64,000 bases of DNA from Pseudothauera rhizosphaerae (GCF_004801305.1 NZ_SSOD01000018.1:38295-102294); one strand, 5' to 3'; counted from the stretch's first letter, positions 46,951 to 55,560 are shown. Numbers and translations: made by a program. The notes: generated by a model from the sequence alone, not told the origin.

Positions 46951-47393
46951 GCGGCGATCATCCCCGGCGGCAGCCCGCCGCCGAGGGTCGGCACGAAGGC
47001 GGCGCCGGCCAGGGCTTCCTGCTCGGCACGAGCCACGTCGATGAACCGCGCCAGCTCGCCCGCCAGGGTTTCGGGCTCGAGGCCGGCGAGCGGAATCAGC
47101 TTCTCCAGCACCACGTCGTCCCCGTTCAGCGCCCAGGTGGCGCCGCGGCTGGATTCCCACAGGTGGTTGGCGGCGAGCAGGCGGCGCAGCACCGCTTCGC
47201 GCCCTTCCGCGGGCAAGGTTCCGGCCACGGCGTAGGCCAGCAGGGCCGGCGGTTCGGCCTCCACGCGCAGGGTCAGGTCGAGGCGGTCGTCGATGCGCAG
47301 CCCGCAGGCGCCGTCCCCATCCAGCGCCAGGTCCAGCCCCAGGCCGCCGCCCACGGCGCGCAACAGGGCGCCTGCCTGTTCACGTACGTTCAT
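46947..47393 (-). CDS. CesT-class chaperone, probable partner of the SopB-like effector
   Basis: This is a 148-residue class I chaperone: acidic helix REQAGALLRAVGGGLGLDL, strands LDLTLRVEAEPPALLAYAV, the diagnostic LRRLLAANHLWESSRGATWA, and VVLEKLIPLAGLEPETLAGE. It immediately follows the SopB-like effector gene (28-base gap), the position SigE and IpgE hold next to sopB and ipgD. Pairing with that effector is inferred from position. Confidence 0.88.
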   Translation of the reverse strand: MNVREQAGALLRAVGGGLGLDLALDGDGACGLRIDDRLDLTLRVEAEPPALLAYAVAGTLPAEGREAVLRRLLAANHLWESSRGATWALNGDDVVLEKLIPLAGLEPETLAGELARFIDVARAEQEALAGAAFVPTLGGGLPPGMIAA

Positions 47394-47421
47394 TGCACGT
47401 TCTCTCCGTTCGAAGTTCGTT

Positions 47422-50001
47422 TCAGCTCGCGGTGTAGCCGGACAGGCCCAGGTAGTTCTGGCTGATCTCGTCGTGCTTGTTGACGCCGCCGAACTGCTCG
47501 TACACCTCGTCCACACCCTTGAGCTTGAAGCCGGCAAAGCCGGTGTTCAGGCGCTGCATCTCGAAGTTGCCGCTGTGGGTGACCACTTCGTGGAACTGGG
47601 TGATCTCCGACGGCGAGCGGGTGCGCTCGTAGTGGGGCACCTGGCCGGTGAGCGCCATCTGCAGCCTGAAGTGCTTGATCTCCGCATCCAGCTCGCCGGT
47701 GCGGTCCTTGCCGCTCTTGCAGTTCCACATCACCTTGACGCCGAACATGTCGCCCAGCACCGCCAGCCGCGTCGGCATCTTGTAGGGTTCCTTGCCGGCC
47801 ACCTTGTAGCTCTCGTCCTGGTGGATGTGGACGATCTGCTGGACCAGTTCGCGGGCCTGGGCGAGCTTGGTTTCGTTGGAGGAAAGCCGCGCCCGGATGG
47901 GGGCATATTGTTCGTTGGTGCCGTCCGGGTCCACCAGGCGGAGGTAGCCCCGATCGTTGGCGACTTCACCTTCCAGCTTGTGGATGCCCTCGCCGATCAG
48001 CCCGCCCGGCACCTCGCCCCGCAACAGCCCGTCCATGTCGGTGCCGAGCAGCTTGCCGATGGCTTCGCCGTTGAGGCCCGCCACGTTGTTCCAGCCCATG
48101 ACCGAGGAGCCGAGGCTGCTGCTCGACGAAAGGCCGAACTTGCCCTTCACCGCGCCTTCGTTGACGCCGTAGTTGCAGGGGATCGGGCGCACGTCCACCT
48201 TCACTTCCTTCATCTGGCCGGTTTCCGGGTCCCTGACCTGGAAGGTCTGGATGCCGGACACGTCCTTCCACGCCTTGACCTGGTCCTTGACCATCATCTG
48301 CTCGTTGGAGTTGGTGCCCTTGCGCACGTGGTCCGGCGTCAGCAGCGAGATGGACAGGATGTCCAGGCGCACCGTCTCGCCGTCGAGGGCGGCCCGCAGC
48401 AGGGTTTCATCCGTCAGCAGCGTGGACTGCACGGTTTCCATGGCGCGGTTCTTGTTGGCCTGGGCGCGCATGATGTCCACCAGTTCGGGGTTGTTGCGCA
48501 CTTCCCGGATGGTCTCGCCGAGGCTGGGTTCGCCCACGCTCACCTCGCCCTCCACCACGGTGCCCAGGCCCAGGTTCTGCAGGCTGTCGTTCAGTTGCTG
48601 CAGGCGTTCGCCTTCCTTGACCCAGTGTTCCTTGGGCAGCAGGTCCTGGATCATCCGGCCCAGTTCCTCGTCGCCCATCTTGGCGACTTCCTTGGGCACG
48701 ATGCCGAAGGCCGAGATCACGCCGTGGCGCATGCCGGAAAACATCACCTTGCCCTGGCCGTCCACCAGCCGGGTCTGGGCCAGGTTCACCGAGTGCTCGT
48801 ACTCCGTGCTGCTGTGGGAGTTGAAGCCCTTGCCCTGGTAGGACTCGATGAAATTGCCCGCCGGCGTGGTCTCGCTGTAGGTCAGCAGGGTCTCGGAGCC
48901 GGACTGGATCTGGATCTCCTTGACGATGGGCTTCCACTCCTGGCCATTGTTCAGCACGTCGTTCATGGCCTGGTGGAAATCGTGGCCCACGTGCTTGCTG
49001 GACAGCCCGGCCTCCTTGAAGACCGCCTTCAGGGTCTCCTCGATGATGGTCTGCTCGTCCACCTTGGGCGTTTCGGCGGGCGTCCGGTGATGGCCGCCGA
49101 AGCCCTGCACCAGGTCCTTCACGTGCTCCTTGAGCGCCTTGGTCTGCCCGCTGATGAGCCCGCCCAGGCCGCCCGTGAACTTCTTGCCGATGACTTCCTT
49201 GGGATCGCCCATTTCGCCGAAGTGGTCGCGCGCCTTGCCGTGCATCTGCTCGGAACGCGCCTTGAAGATCTCGTCGCGCGCCTGTTCGAGCTTGGCGCGC
49301 TGCCCGGTGGTGAGGTCGGTGCGTTCCAGTTCCTTGTCGATGACGCGCATCGCGCCTTCCGAGAACTGGGCCTTGCTCTCGTACATCTTCGACATGGAGA
49401 AGGGCGAATCCACCACGCTGTGGCCCAGGTAGGTGCCGCGGTCCTCCACCTGGGCCAGCACGCTCTGGGCCAGTTCCTTCACCTGCGCGCGCACGCCCTC
49501 GGGCAGCTTGTCCAGGTTCTCCGGCTTCAGCAGCTCCTTCAGGTCCCGGGCGGTTTCACCCAGGCTTTCCATCTGCGCGGTCAGCTTGTCGCCCACCATG
49601 GGTCCGGCGCCGAGCAGGTCGAAGGCTTCGGAAATGGTGGCCAGTTGCTCCCGCAACGCCTCGCCCCTGGGGCTCAGCTTGCCGTCCTCGCCGCGCTCGA
49701 CCTCGATGGCGTTGATGATCTTGTTGATCTGCCCCACGCTCTGGTCGCGCTTGCCGCCGATCTGCCCCGGCGGCACGGAATCGAGCTTGAGTTCGGAGAG
49801 CCTGCGCACGCCGTTGTCGCCGCCGCCGATCCGGCCCGGCGCGCCCTGCGGCGTAGACAGCCCCACCTTGTGGTTGCCCAGCGGCGTGGGGCCGAGGCTT
49901 TTCCAGCGCTTGTCCCCGGTGGTGAGATCCGTATCCTTGTTCGGGGTCAGCGTGGTCGGCTGCAGCAGGCTGCGGTGGGTGCCGATGTTCAGGTGGGGCA
50001 T
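47422..50001 (-). CDS. SopB/IpgD-like inositol phosphatase T3SS effector
   Basis: This 859-residue predicted effector's C-terminal region has the CX5R active site NCKSGKDRTG with Cys761, identical to the core signature of Salmonella SopB and Shigella IpgD, which dephosphorylate phosphoinositides in host membranes. A second similar stretch lies before it (RPIPCNYGVNEGAVKGKFG). The first 450 or so residues are helical and not recognised; they would include the secretion signal and chaperone-binding site. It has its own ECF-type promoter motif (copy 5) and a CesT-class chaperone gene next to it. At 859 residues it is much longer than SopB (561). Host target is inferred. Confidence 0.85.
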   Translation of the reverse strand: MPHLNIGTHRSLLQPTTLTPNKDTDLTTGDKRWKSLGPTPLGNHKVGLSTPQGAPGRIGGGDNGVRRLSELKLDSVPPGQIGGKRDQSVGQINKIINAIEVERGEDGKLSPRGEALREQLATISEAFDLLGAGPMVGDKLTAQMESLGETARDLKELLKPENLDKLPEGVRAQVKELAQSVLAQVEDRGTYLGHSVVDSPFSMSKMYESKAQFSEGAMRVIDKELERTDLTTGQRAKLEQARDEIFKARSEQMHGKARDHFGEMGDPKEVIGKKFTGGLGGLISGQTKALKEHVKDLVQGFGGHHRTPAETPKVDEQTIIEETLKAVFKEAGLSSKHVGHDFHQAMNDVLNNGQEWKPIVKEIQIQSGSETLLTYSETTPAGNFIESYQGKGFNSHSSTEYEHSVNLAQTRLVDGQGKVMFSGMRHGVISAFGIVPKEVAKMGDEELGRMIQDLLPKEHWVKEGERLQQLNDSLQNLGLGTVVEGEVSVGEPSLGETIREVRNNPELVDIMRAQANKNRAMETVQSTLLTDETLLRAALDGETVRLDILSISLLTPDHVRKGTNSNEQMMVKDQVKAWKDVSGIQTFQVRDPETGQMKEVKVDVRPIPCNYGVNEGAVKGKFGLSSSSSLGSSVMGWNNVAGLNGEAIGKLLGTDMDGLLRGEVPGGLIGEGIHKLEGEVANDRGYLRLVDPDGTNEQYAPIRARLSSNETKLAQARELVQQIVHIHQDESYKVAGKEPYKMPTRLAVLGDMFGVKVMWNCKSGKDRTGELDAEIKHFRLQMALTGQVPHYERTRSPSEITQFHEVVTHSGNFEMQRLNTGFAGFKLKGVDEVYEQFGGVNKHDEISQNYLGLSGYTAS

Positions 50002-50064
50002 GGGGGTCTCCGGGGCGTCCGTTTGCGGGGTGCGGCGTTTGCGCGCCGCGTATTCACCGCTTCT

Positions 50065-50088
50065 GTAACGTCAGGCCGAAATCAGTTC
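50065..50088 (-). promoter_or_regulatory. ECF-type T3SS promoter motif, copy 5 (SopB-like effector)
   Basis: On the minus strand GAAC (50088-50085) and GTTACAG (from 50069) are 15 bases apart. The site overlaps the 3' end of the upstream chaperone gene and lies about 64 bases before the effector start. Confidence 0.6.
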
Positions 50089-50511
50089 CAGCAGCGCCTT
50101 CGCCTTGGCGGCGAACTCCGGCTTGCCCCCCGGCACCTGGGTGGCGAATTCCAGGCAGGCGCGGGCGTCTTCCAGTTCGCCGCTCATCAGCAGGGCCTGG
50201 CCGTTCAGGCACAGGGCCTCCGCATCGGCCGGGTCCAGCAGGATCACGAAGGAGTAGGTGGCGGTCGCCTCCACGTAGCGCTTGCCCATGAACTGGGCGG
50301 CGCCCAGCCCCTTGAGGAAGCGCGTGCTGGTGGGCCGGTACACGGTGAGGAAGCTGAAGTAGCGCACCGCTTCCTCGTACTTGCCCTGGGTGTAGAGGTT
50401 GTAGGCCAGGCTATAGATCAGCTCCAGTTCGTCGTCGGTGAAGCGGCGGGCGACGTCGGTGCCGGCGAATTCGGCCTGGAAGGCGGTGATGGCTTCGGGG
50501 ATGGCGGTCAT
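50071..50511 (-). CDS. SycD/LcrH-class TPR chaperone of translocators (second copy)
   Basis: This is a 146-residue class II chaperone with tandem TPRs: LELIYSLAYNLYTQGKYEEA, FLKGLGAAQFMGKRYVEATA and ALCLNGQALLMSGELEDARA. SycD-type proteins hold the two hydrophobic translocators before secretion. It follows the sctB-like translocator gene by 10 bases. A related chaperone gene lies upstream of sctE, so each translocator may have its own. Confidence 0.92.
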   Translation of the reverse strand: MTAIPEAITAFQAEFAGTDVARRFTDDELELIYSLAYNLYTQGKYEEAVRYFSFLTVYRPTSTRFLKGLGAAQFMGKRYVEATATYSFVILLDPADAEALCLNGQALLMSGELEDARACLEFATQVPGGKPEFAAKAKALLELISA

Positions 50512-50521
50512 TCGTCGCTCC

Positions 50522-51307
50522 TCAGATGTTGCGGGCGATGCCGCGGTTGGTTTCGATCTGGGACTGGGCGATGGCGGCGAGCTTGTCCTTGATGTCGCGG
50601 ATGATGTCCTGCATGTTCTGCATCATGTCGTTGTCCGACTCCCGCGCCTTCTCGTGCGTCGTGGCCAGCTTGTCCAGTTCGGCCTTTTCGGCGTCGATCA
50701 GCCCGGCATCCCGTTCCAGGCTGCCGGAAGCCATCGTGCCGATGCCGCTGATGATGTTGCCGGTCCCCGACCCGATCTGCGTGCGGGCACTGATCATGGC
50801 CGCGTCGCCGCCCTTGATCATGCCGCCCGCCGCGCCGCCGATGCTCGCCACCCCGGAACCGATCTGGCAGGCCCCCTGCACCATGGCTGCCGCGAACCGC
50901 TTTTCCGCAGCATCGCGGATCTTCTGCGCCGCATCCCCCATCGCCTCCACCTGGGCGCCCAGTTCCGCCTGGCGCTGGTTGCGGGAGACTTCGCGCATGG
51001 ACTGGGCCATCTTGGCGAAAAGGAGCATCACCGCCTGCATGTCCGTGCTCAGGTTGTCCCCCGCGCCGCTCAGGGAGCCGCCGAGGCCACTCACGTCGCC
51101 GGAGCCGAATCCGCCCTTGGGCGGATCCAGCTTCAGCACGCCGGAAGCTTCCAGTTCCGCCAGCGTCCGCTGGGCCAGCTTCTGGGCCAGGGCGGGGTCC
51201 GCGATGTCGCTGAAGAGCTTGCTGCGGATTTCTTCCAGCGCCGCATCGCCGCCCTGGCGCAGGATGTTGAAGTTCAGCGAGGATTGATTGTTGACGCCGT
51301 CAACCAT
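50522..51307 (-). CDS. sctB: T3SS minor translocator SctB (YopD/IpaC-like)
   Basis: This 261-residue protein has one Gly/Ala-rich hydrophobic segment (about residues 155-205, VASIGGAAGGMIKGGDAAMI), a preceding amphipathic region (AVMLLFAKMAQSMREVSRNQ) and a coiled-coil C-terminus (QDIIRDIKDKLAAIAQSQIE). The layout and its place between SctE and a SycD chaperone fit the minor pore-forming translocator. Sequence identity in this family is low. Confidence 0.8.
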   Translation of the reverse strand: MVDGVNNQSSLNFNILRQGGDAALEEIRSKLFSDIADPALAQKLAQRTLAELEASGVLKLDPPKGGFGSGDVSGLGGSLSGAGDNLSTDMQAVMLLFAKMAQSMREVSRNQRQAELGAQVEAMGDAAQKIRDAAEKRFAAAMVQGACQIGSGVASIGGAAGGMIKGGDAAMISARTQIGSGTGNIISGIGTMASGSLERDAGLIDAEKAELDKLATTHEKARESDNDMMQNMQDIIRDIKDKLAAIAQSQIETNRGIARNI

Positions 51308-51334
51308 GGGAATCTCCTAAGTATTCTTCTTTCG

Positions 51335-52453
51335 TCAGACGATGTTCTTGATCTGCTGCAGGCGGGTTTCGCTGCCGGCGGCGATCAGGGAGGACAACTG
51401 CTGCATGGCCTCGTCGAGCTTCGCCACCAGTTCCTTGATGCGCTCCCGGTCGTCTTCCATGGCCTTCATCAGTTGCAGGATCACCTTGTCCAGTTCGGCC
51501 TTGTCCGCCTTGGCCATTTCCGCCGCCTTCACGTCCTCGGCCTTGGCCATGGTGGTGACGCCCGAACCGACCGAATTCACCCCGCCGGCGATGGTGGCGC
51601 AGGTATTCACGATCTGGGCCATCTTGGTGACCTTGGTCGCCACGTCCGCGGCCTTGAACAGGGCCGCGCCGCCCACCGCGCAACCGGCCACGGCGATGAC
51701 GATCTGGGTGACCATGGCGGCGATCTGGCCGAACTTCTCCGCGTCTTCCTTGTTCATGCCGGACGCCAGGGCGATCTCCTCGAACATCTTGGTCAGCCCG
51801 GCGTTGATGGAGATGTCCGGCCCGCCGCAGGCCTGGCTGATCTCGCTGGCGATGCTCATCACCGAATCGGCCACCGCATAGGCCGCGAAGGCCACCGCGA
51901 CCACCCCCAGCACGCCGGAAGCGGCGCCCGCGGTCAGGACGGTGAGGGCGATGGCGGCCACCGCGGCCAGGATCAGGCCGATGATCTTGAACACCTTCAG
52001 CAGGCCGTTCTTCTCGTTGGCCTCGGCCATCTTCTTGGCGGCCTCCTCGATCTTCTCGATGGCCTTCTGGTGGGCTTCCTGCTTCTGGGTGTCGGAAAGC
52101 TTGATGCCTTCCTTGGCGCTCTGGGCCTGCAGTTCCGTGATCTTGTTCTGCATCGACCCGATGATCAGGGCGAGCTCGTCGGGGGAGAACGCCCTCTCCG
52201 GCTCGGACAGGACCGGCGCCCCCTGGGGCGTGTTCTTGCCGCCCGTGCCGCCGGTCTTGTATTCGCCCACCAGTTCGCCCATCAGCTTGGCAACCTCGCC
52301 CAGCATCCGGGTGGCATCGGCCTCGGTGATGCCGGCACCCTTGTACAGCTCCAGCATCTCCCTGGTGAACTTTTCGTTCACCCCGGAGTTGTCGCCCGTG
52401 CCCAGGTTGTAGTTGCCGTAGTTGTTGCCGGTCGTGAAACTCGTATCCACCAT
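51335..52453 (-). CDS. sctE: T3SS major translocator SctE (YopB/IpaB-like)
   Basis: This is a 372-residue pore-forming translocator. A coiled-coil region (about 90-145, KIEEAAKKMAEANEKNG) precedes two hydrophobic stretches: about 151-196 (KIIGLILAAVAAIALTVLTA) and about 244-267 (IAAMVTQIVIAVAGCAVGGA). A C-terminal coiled coil follows (QLSSLIAAGSETRLQQIKNI). It is flanked by SycD-class chaperone genes. The ATG at 52453 follows AGGGAGGACAGG. Confidence 0.9.
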   Translation of the reverse strand: MVDTSFTTGNNYGNYNLGTGDNSGVNEKFTREMLELYKGAGITEADATRMLGEVAKLMGELVGEYKTGGTGGKNTPQGAPVLSEPERAFSPDELALIIGSMQNKITELQAQSAKEGIKLSDTQKQEAHQKAIEKIEEAAKKMAEANEKNGLLKVFKIIGLILAAVAAIALTVLTAGAASGVLGVVAVAFAAYAVADSVMSIASEISQACGGPDISINAGLTKMFEEIALASGMNKEDAEKFGQIAAMVTQIVIAVAGCAVGGAALFKAADVATKVTKMAQIVNTCATIAGGVNSVGSGVTTMAKAEDVKAAEMAKADKAELDKVILQLMKAMEDDRERIKELVAKLDEAMQQLSSLIAAGSETRLQQIKNIV

Positions 52454-52467
52454 GATCCTGTCCTCCC

Positions 52468-52941
52468 TCAGGAAACCAGCAGGGCCGCCATGGCCTTGGC
52501 ACGCAGGGCCTGCCCGGTGAACTGGGGCTTGCCTTCGGCCAGTTCGCCCACGCTTTCCAGCAGGCCGAGGGCTTCTTCCTTCTTGCCCTGGCCGATCAGG
52601 CATTCGGCCATGTGCAGCAGCACATCCACGTCGGTGGCGTCCAGCACGTAGGCCAGGCCGTAGGCCTTGAGGGCGGCGTCGTACTGCTTGAGCATCTGCA
52701 GGCAGGCCGCGCGGCCCACCAGGTAGCGCTTCTCCCACTGGTCGTGGGCCACCAGGAAGGTGAAGGCCTTCAGGGCCTCCTGCCAGCGGGCCTGGCGGTA
52801 GTAGCCGTATGCCATGGCATAGACGGCCTCCATCTCCTTGGCATCGATGTGGAGGACCTGGGCGAGCGTGCCGCCGTCGGCGACGAAATCGACGACTTCG
52901 GCGATGTCGCCGCTAAGGTCGCGCGGAGTGGTTTGCGACAT
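52468..52941 (-). CDS. SycD/LcrH-class TPR chaperone (first copy)
   Basis: This is a 157-residue class II chaperone with three TPR units (AVYAMAYGYYRQARWQEALK, RYLVGRAACLQMLKQYDAAL, VLLHMAECLIGQGKKEEALG). It precedes sctE by 14 bases. It is similar in layout to the gene at 50071 but clearly diverged, so the two arose by an old duplication or serve different clients. Confidence 0.92.
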   Translation of the reverse strand: MSQTTPRDLSGDIAEVVDFVADGGTLAQVLHIDAKEMEAVYAMAYGYYRQARWQEALKAFTFLVAHDQWEKRYLVGRAACLQMLKQYDAALKAYGLAYVLDATDVDVLLHMAECLIGQGKKEEALGLLESVGELAEGKPQFTGQALRAKAMAALLVS

Positions 52942-53027
52942 GGGGAGTCTCCCTTGATGCGGTGCGGGTACCGGGCCGCCCCGCCCAGGGCGCTGCGGGC
53001 GGGACGGCGATCCGGCGGCGGACGTGC

Positions 53028-53582
53028 TCAGCGCATGTTGCCGACGATGGATTCGCGCGACTTGCTCATCTTCGAGATGAAGTTGGTCATGATCTCGAAG
53101 GCCTCGTTGCGTTTGTTGGTGAGGCTCTGCAGGCGGATCATGTCCAGTTGCTGGGTGGAGTTGAGGCTGTCGATCTTTCCCTTGATGCCCTCGATCCAGG
53201 TGTCGTAGGTCTTCTGCTTGGCGTCGTAGATGCCGGTGCCCGGTTCATTGACCTCGTCGTCGCCGGTCGGCATGGTCAGGCCTGCCTCCTTCACCGCGGC
53301 GTAAATCTCCCGGCCGGCAGCCTTGTCCGCGCCCATGTTGCCCCACTTCTCCGGATCGGTGCCGCCCGGACGCTGCGTCCGCAGCTTGTCGAGCAGGTCG
53401 TTGAGCTTGGCGATCTCCTTGTTGCGGTTGGACACGTCTTCCATCTGGGTTTTCAACTGGCCTTCCAGCAACTGGGCGCGCTGCGACTGCACCAGCATCA
53501 TCGCCGACTCGATATCCAGGTTCTTGATGTCAACGCTGGTGACGAAGTTGATTCCGCTCGAATTCCCGACGCTGCTTACCAT
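53028..53582 (-). CDS. Probable needle-tip or filament protein (EspA-like position)
   Basis: This 184-residue hydrophilic protein has long helices at both ends (ESAMMLVQSQRAQLLEGQLK, DSLNSTQQLDMIRLQSLTNK) with a central loop domain. The helices at each end, the lack of a signal peptide and its place just before the chaperone and translocator genes fit the hydrophilic tip or filament subunit (LcrV/EspA/Bsp22 role). I see no clear family signature, so the role is inferred. Confidence 0.55.
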   Translation of the reverse strand: MVSSVGNSSGINFVTSVDIKNLDIESAMMLVQSQRAQLLEGQLKTQMEDVSNRNKEIAKLNDLLDKLRTQRPGGTDPEKWGNMGADKAAGREIYAAVKEAGLTMPTGDDEVNEPGTGIYDAKQKTYDTWIEGIKGKIDSLNSTQQLDMIRLQSLTNKRNEAFEIMTNFISKMSKSRESIVGNMR

Positions 53583-53620
53583 GTTCGACTCCCTTGATCA
53601 GTTGAATAGGATGTTGCGGT

Positions 53621-53917
53621 TCAGATCATCCGATGCGCGTTCTTGGGCTTGACCGTCGTCGAGGTCGGCACCGCAAGATGCTTCAGATCGGCCAGATCGG
53701 CTTCGGCGGCTTCCTTGCCCTGGCGGATCAGTTCCTCGCGCTTGTCGGACGGCAGGCCGTCGAGCATCTCATCGACGGATTTCGCAAACGCCTCCGGCTC
53801 CATGCCGGCAGCGCGCATCGCCGCATACGAGTCGTCGATGGACTCCTGCGCCTTCTTCAACAGCGCTTCGGCTTCGGCGACGATCTTGACGCTTTGCTCT
53901 TCGGGGCTAGTGCTCAT
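53621..53917 (-). CDS. Small unrecognised T3SS-associated protein, first gene of the translocator operon
   Basis: This is a 98-residue acidic, mostly helical protein (KIVAEAEALLKKAQESIDDS, LPSDKREELIRQGKEAAEAD) with a basic C-terminal tail (TTVKPKNAHRMI). I do not recognise a family. It is the first gene downstream of promoter motif copy 3 (53 bases) and has AAGGAG before the ATG. The size and charge suggest a secreted helical protein or a small chaperone for the putative tip protein encoded next. Confidence 0.65.
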   Translation of the reverse strand: MSTSPEEQSVKIVAEAEALLKKAQESIDDSYAAMRAAGMEPEAFAKSVDEMLDGLPSDKREELIRQGKEAAEADLADLKHLAVPTSTTVKPKNAHRMI

Positions 53918-53969
53918 CGGGTATCTCCTTGATCTGGTATGGGCGGTTCGGACTCGCCACACCCGCTGT

Positions 53970-53994
53970 GTAACGGGGGGGCGAAAAAAAGTTC
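53970..53994 (-). promoter_or_regulatory. ECF-type T3SS promoter motif, copy 3 (translocator operon)
   Basis: On the minus strand GAACTTTTTTTCG (from 53994) is followed by CGTTACACA (from 53975), giving GAAC-N16-GTTAC. It is 53 bases upstream of the first gene of the long minus-strand operon. Confidence 0.7.
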
Positions 53995-54195
53995 GCGGGC
54001 CTTGCACAAATTTTTCCGGGGGGCCCGCGCATGTCTGCAAACCTCTGAATCGTATAGGCTTCCTGCAGCGCTCCCTGTGACAACCTTGCCTCCTGTCCGC
54101 TTTTTTCCTCGGCGTTCGCACCAGGCTGCTCCTGCGGGCCCGTCCACCGGCAGCGGCCCGACGGGCGATGCTAGCGGGTGTATGAGCGCAGGCAT

Positions 54196-54213
54196 AGTCT
54201 CTGAACAGATACT
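54196..54213. promoter_or_regulatory. Second copy of the 18-bp palindrome
   Basis: AGTCTCTG-AA-CAGATACT differs from the perfect palindrome at 29810-29827 only in the two central bases and one arm base. It lies 94 bases before promoter motif copy 4 and about 200 bases from copy 3. Confidence 0.65.
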
Positions 54214-54306
54214 TTCCGTCCAGCGCAGAAAAGAAGTATGTTCCGCAGGGCTTTCGGCATAGGCCGCGCGGCAACGGGGAGGAAGGCCGCCCCGGGGCGG
54301 GGAAAT

Positions 54307-54332
54307 GAACTTTCCACCACCCCTTCGTTACC
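54307..54332 (+). promoter_or_regulatory. ECF-type T3SS promoter motif, copy 4 (sctW operon)
   Basis: GAACTTT at 54307 and GTTACC from 54327 give GAAC-N16-GTTACC. The sctW start is about 92 bases downstream. Confidence 0.65.
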
Positions 54333-54423
54333 ATGTCAGCACAAGGGGCGAACGGCGCGGACGGGTTCCGCGCTCCTTCGCCGCTGGCAGCACAGTCCTT
54401 TCATCTTTCACGGGTTCTTGACG

Positions 54424-55560
54424 ATGCGGATCGACGGCCTCAACTCCACGCCGCTCCCCCAGGACATGGGCGGGCAGCAGGTGCGCGCGCAGGTCCAGAC
54501 CGGCGCCTGGCGCGGCGAGTCGGTGCAGGTGTCCGGCGACGGCTGCGACATCCTCACCGACGCGGCCGAAGAGATCACCATGTCCCAGTCGGAGAAGGCG
54601 GAATCGAAGAAGCTCAATGAGCGCAAGATTTCCAACCGGCCTTCCCTGATGCTGCCGCGCATCGAGCAGATCCAGCAGTACCTGGAGAAGGTCGGCAAGG
54701 GCGGCCAGCAATACAAGCTGCAGGACTTCGTCGCCACGCTGAAGAACCGCGAGCGCGACGGCCAGGGTGGCGGCGGAGGCGGCGGCGCCAGCCCGCGGGA
54801 GGAAGCGCGGCGCCAGTTCGGCAACGTCACCGAGCAGTTCCTGGCGCTGTCCTTCGCGGTGGAGGAACTGTCCCGGGAGGGCGGCCACGAGAAGCTCGTG
54901 GACCGCATCCGCGAAGACCTGGAAGACCTCTCCGACGACTTCGGCGGCCACATCCGCGCGGATCTCAACACCGTGGGCGTGGCCGGCGAGTTCGGCCGCG
55001 GCGACCCCGGCGAGACCGAGCGTTTCCAGGCCGGCTACCGGGATTCGGTGCTGGGCGGCGAGAACCTCTCCGGCATGCTGCGGGCGACGCTGGAGCACTT
55101 CGGCGAACAGGACTTCGGCCGCGCCGTGGAGCACATGATCCGCGCCCTGGGCGACGACCTCGCCGCCATGCAGGGCTCCTCCGCGGAGCCCACCCGGCTC
55201 AACGCCGTGCTGCAGGACCTCTACCTGCTGGAAGTGCTGTCCACCGTGCTCGACAGTTGCCGCGAACTCTCCGAGCGCATGCACAAGGAGCACGGCATCG
55301 GCCCCATCGACCCCGGCGCACTGATGCAGGACCTGGTGGCCGCCACCGGGGAACGCTGGACCACCGGCGGGCGCTTCGTGTCCATCGCCGAAAAGCACGG
55401 CGTGCGGGACCTCACCGCCCAGATCAACTTCCTGACCACGGTGAAAGTGCTGGCCCGCGAGATGCCGGTCAAGGTATTCGTGGACCCGGAAAGCCGTTTC
55501 AACGTCGTCGGCGCCATCCAGGAAGCGCTGGATGACATCATCGCCCAGGAGGAAGAATGA
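54424..55560 (+). CDS. sctW: T3SS gatekeeper SctW (YopN/HrpJ-type)
   Basis: SctW blocks early secretion of effectors and sets the order translocators before effectors. The 378-residue protein has a disordered N-terminus, the HrpJ-type helical domain (QFGNVTEQFLALSFAVEELS, NLSGMLRATLEHFGEQDFGR) and a TyeA-like C-terminal domain (VLSTVLDSCRELSERMHKEH, VKVLAREMPVKVFVDPESRF), so YopN and TyeA are fused here. It starts at ATG 54424 and overlaps the SycN-like gene by 4 bases. Confidence 0.92.
   Translation: MRIDGLNSTPLPQDMGGQQVRAQVQTGAWRGESVQVSGDGCDILTDAAEEITMSQSEKAESKKLNERKISNRPSLMLPRIEQIQQYLEKVGKGGQQYKLQDFVATLKNRERDGQGGGGGGGASPREEARRQFGNVTEQFLALSFAVEELSREGGHEKLVDRIREDLEDLSDDFGGHIRADLNTVGVAGEFGRGDPGETERFQAGYRDSVLGGENLSGMLRATLEHFGEQDFGRAVEHMIRALGDDLAAMQGSSAEPTRLNAVLQDLYLLEVLSTVLDSCRELSERMHKEHGIGPIDPGALMQDLVAATGERWTTGGRFVSIAEKHGVRDLTAQINFLTTVKVLAREMPVKVFVDPESRFNVVGAIQEALDDIIAQEEE

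Larger units (their letters stand above)
53918..54423. other. Divergent control region between translocator and sctW operons
   Basis: These 506 bases contain no credible gene. They hold a minus-strand ECF-type motif (53970-53994), a GC-rich imperfect repeat around GCGGGCC/GGCCCGC (about 53994-54030), the shared palindrome (54196-54213) and a plus-strand ECF-type motif (54307-54332). Confidence 0.75.

Noticed and set aside
47293..50592. Plus-strand open frame of about 1100 codons opposite the SopB-like effector.
   Set aside because: The minus-strand product has a recognisable catalytic motif and chaperone neighbour; the plus-strand one has neither.
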